Below are positions 62,501-64,000 of a DNA stretch of 64,000 bases, one piece after another. The notes under the pieces are model-generated. The model did no database searches. It had not been told where the DNA came from and saw only the letters and a list, made by a program, of their open reading frames with translations. Where the stretch lies: NCBI GenBank assembly GCA_004431415.1, contig QPMI01000672.1, positions 1-64,000 on the forward strand. The letters run 5' to 3'. A program made the translations under genes and the position numbers. The stretch's first letter is position 1, and each line of letters opens with the position of its first letter. This stretch comes from Cyanophora paradoxa. Its lineage: Eukaryota; Glaucocystophyceae; Cyanophorales; Cyanophoraceae.

Positions 62501-64000
62501 CTGGGGCGGCTGGACGCGCGGGCCGCCTCGAAGAACGAGAAGGAGGCGCTCTTCGGGCCCTCGCTGGAGGAGTGGCCCGAGGTCGCCGCCGCCGTCGCCG
62601 AGATCGCGGAGACGGAGGAGGAGCTCGCCGCCGAGCTGCAGGCCATCCGCAAGAAGCTCCAGCGCTCCGACCTTGAGTGGACCAAGGTCAACGGCGAGGA
62701 GGTGCCCCGCCCCCCGCTCCCCGCGCGCTCCTCCCGCCGCCCCCGACGCGCCCCGCGGCAGTACACCATCGAGCTGGGGAAGAGCGAGCCGGCCGTGGGC
62801 CGCGCCGAGCGCGCCGGCTACCAGACCGTCGTCACGTGCGCCGCCCGCCGCCTCGCCTCGCGCGCCCGGCCCGGCCCGAGCGGGGCGGGCGCAGGCTGGC
62901 GAAGGTCTCGCGGTTCCGGTCGCCGCTGGTGGCGAACGAGCTGCTGCCGCGGATGCAGCGCGCACGCGAGGGGCTTCAGATCGCCGCGGAGCGCGCATGG
63001 GCGCAGTTCCTGACGGGGCTCGCGGAGGGCCCCGCCTTCCCCGCCCTCCGCGCCCTCGTCCGCAACGCCGCGCACCTCGACGCCGCCGCCGCCCTCGCCG
63101 CCTGCGCCCGCCTGCCGGGCTACGTGCGGCCGAGCATCGCGGACCCGGCCGGGGGGCAGCAGCTGGTGGTGCGGGGCGGGCGGCACCCGATGGTGGAGGC
63201 GGCGATGGCCGGCGCCGCGTACGTCCCCAACGACGTCGAGCTCCGCGCCGACGGGCCCCGCTGCCTCATCCTCACCGGGCCCAACGTCCGCCCGCACCCA
63301 CCCCGCCCCCTCCCCCGCCCCCTCTCACCCCGCCCCGCCCCAGATGGGCGGCAAGTCCTCGTACATCCGGCAGACGGCGCTGCTGGTGGTGCTGGCGCAG
63401 ATCGGGGCCTGGGTCCCCGCCGACGAGTGCACCCTCACGCCCTTCGACGCCGTGCACACCCGCATGGGCGCCTCCGACGACATCGGCAAGGGGTCCGCTG
63501 CCCCCCCGCCTCCCCCCTGCAACGCCCGCTGAGGCGTGGGGCAGGCTCTCGACGTTCATGGTGGAGCTGCAGGAGGCGAGCGCCATCCTGCGGGCCGCCA
63601 CCCGCCGCTCCCTCGTCATCCTCGACGAGGCCCGCCCGCCGCCCGCGCCCCGGGTCGGGGGGGAGGCCTCTGACGGCCCCGCGCAGCTGGGGCGGGGGAC
63701 GTCGACGCACGACGGGACGGCGATCGCGTTCGCGACGCTGCGGCACCTCGTCGCCTCGGTGCAGTGCGCGACGCTCTTCGTCACGCACTACCCGCTCGTC
63801 GGGGCCCTCGAGCGCGAGCTCCCCGGCCGCGTCCTCAACGCCCACATGGCCTTCCTCGAGGCGCCCGCCCCCGCCCCCCCCCCCCCCCCCCCCCCCCCCC
63901 CCCTGCCCGCCCGCCCCGTCCCCGCCGCCCCTCACGCGCCGGCCCCCGCAGCACGACGAGGACGAGGGGACGGGCAGCAGAAGCAGGCGGGCCTCAAGCG
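59517..64000 (+). CDS. MSH3: DNA mismatch repair protein MSH3, 3' partial
   Basis: MutS-beta subunit that recognises insertion/deletion loops with MSH2. The N-terminus has a PCNA-binding-like motif ([13 protein letters not shown], near residue 13) and an acidic, basic-patched linker. The MutS I domain reads GYTPL / [20 protein letters not shown] ... [19 protein letters not shown] / [20 protein letters not shown] (60565-61050), typical of MSH3. The connector ([27 protein letters not shown]) and core ([51 protein letters not shown]) follow. The ATPase has Walker [18 protein letters not shown], split by intron 63286-63343, then [11 protein letters not shown], Walker B LVILDE (63612-63629), [15 protein letters not shown] and [11 protein letters not shown]. 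About 14 short introns are present, two with GC donors (61971 and 63630). A (GC)n stretch at 60138-60153 coincides with an unexplained frame change. The gene continues past 64000. Confidence 0.93.
63874..63903. repeat. 30-nt uninterrupted C run
   Basis: 30 consecutive C residues in a C-rich stretch after the exon ending HMAFLEA, almost certainly inside an MSH3 intron. The true length is uncertain because such runs are error-prone. Confidence 0.9.

Overview
The window is eukaryotic nuclear DNA. Genes are split by many short introns (about 45-75 bp), there is a tRNA gene without an encoded CCA, and half of the window is retroelements. Several features point to a flagellated protist, probably a microalga: extreme GC in the right-hand genes, CEP164-like WW proteins, a recognisable MSH3, and GC-AG introns at positions fixed by conserved MutS motifs. 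A haptophyte-like alga fits, but this is inference and the species cannot be named from the sequence.

Layout. (1) 1-4966: two intron-rich plus-strand genes of moderate GC that I do not recognise, separated by a ~101-bp minisatellite. (2) 5203-5400: an exactly 14-nt-periodic TTTACC array and a perfect 24-bp palindrome. (3) 5366-25735, minus strand: one giant secreted-protein gene. It has a signal peptide and then about 18 tandem ~855-bp units, each with two exons, two introns and two cysteine-paired, N-glycosylation-rich Ig-like beta domains. A 5'-truncated RNase H-bearing LINE (11325-15151) interrupts the array. (4) 27554-33639, minus strand: a tyrosine-recombinase (DIRS-order, Ngaro/PAT-like) retrotransposon with textbook A1...B1-A2-B2 split direct repeats. 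(5) 34488-50257: AT-rich nested repeats. A full-length, fully open 8.6-kb LINE (35214-43820) sits inside a truncated copy of the same family, and a second, uninterrupted copy of that locus lies at 47351-49457. Target-site duplications for both insertion events, and a paralogous empty site, are all present. (6) 50380-64000: very GC-rich genes. These are two tandem CEP164-type WW proteins on the minus strand (the first also with many IQ motifs), a tRNA-Ile(UAU)-like gene between them, and a divergently transcribed MSH3 that runs off the end.

How they fit together. The WW/IQ proteins suggest centriole or cilium functions, MSH3 is mismatch repair, and the giant Ig-like protein is probably a cell-surface or scale/matrix protein. 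The rest of the window is shaped by retrotransposition and tandem duplication. Many one-base deletions in C/G runs break frames in the GC-rich repeats, while the 5.6-kb LINE ORF2 is intact. Much of the apparent frame damage may therefore be residual sequencing error.
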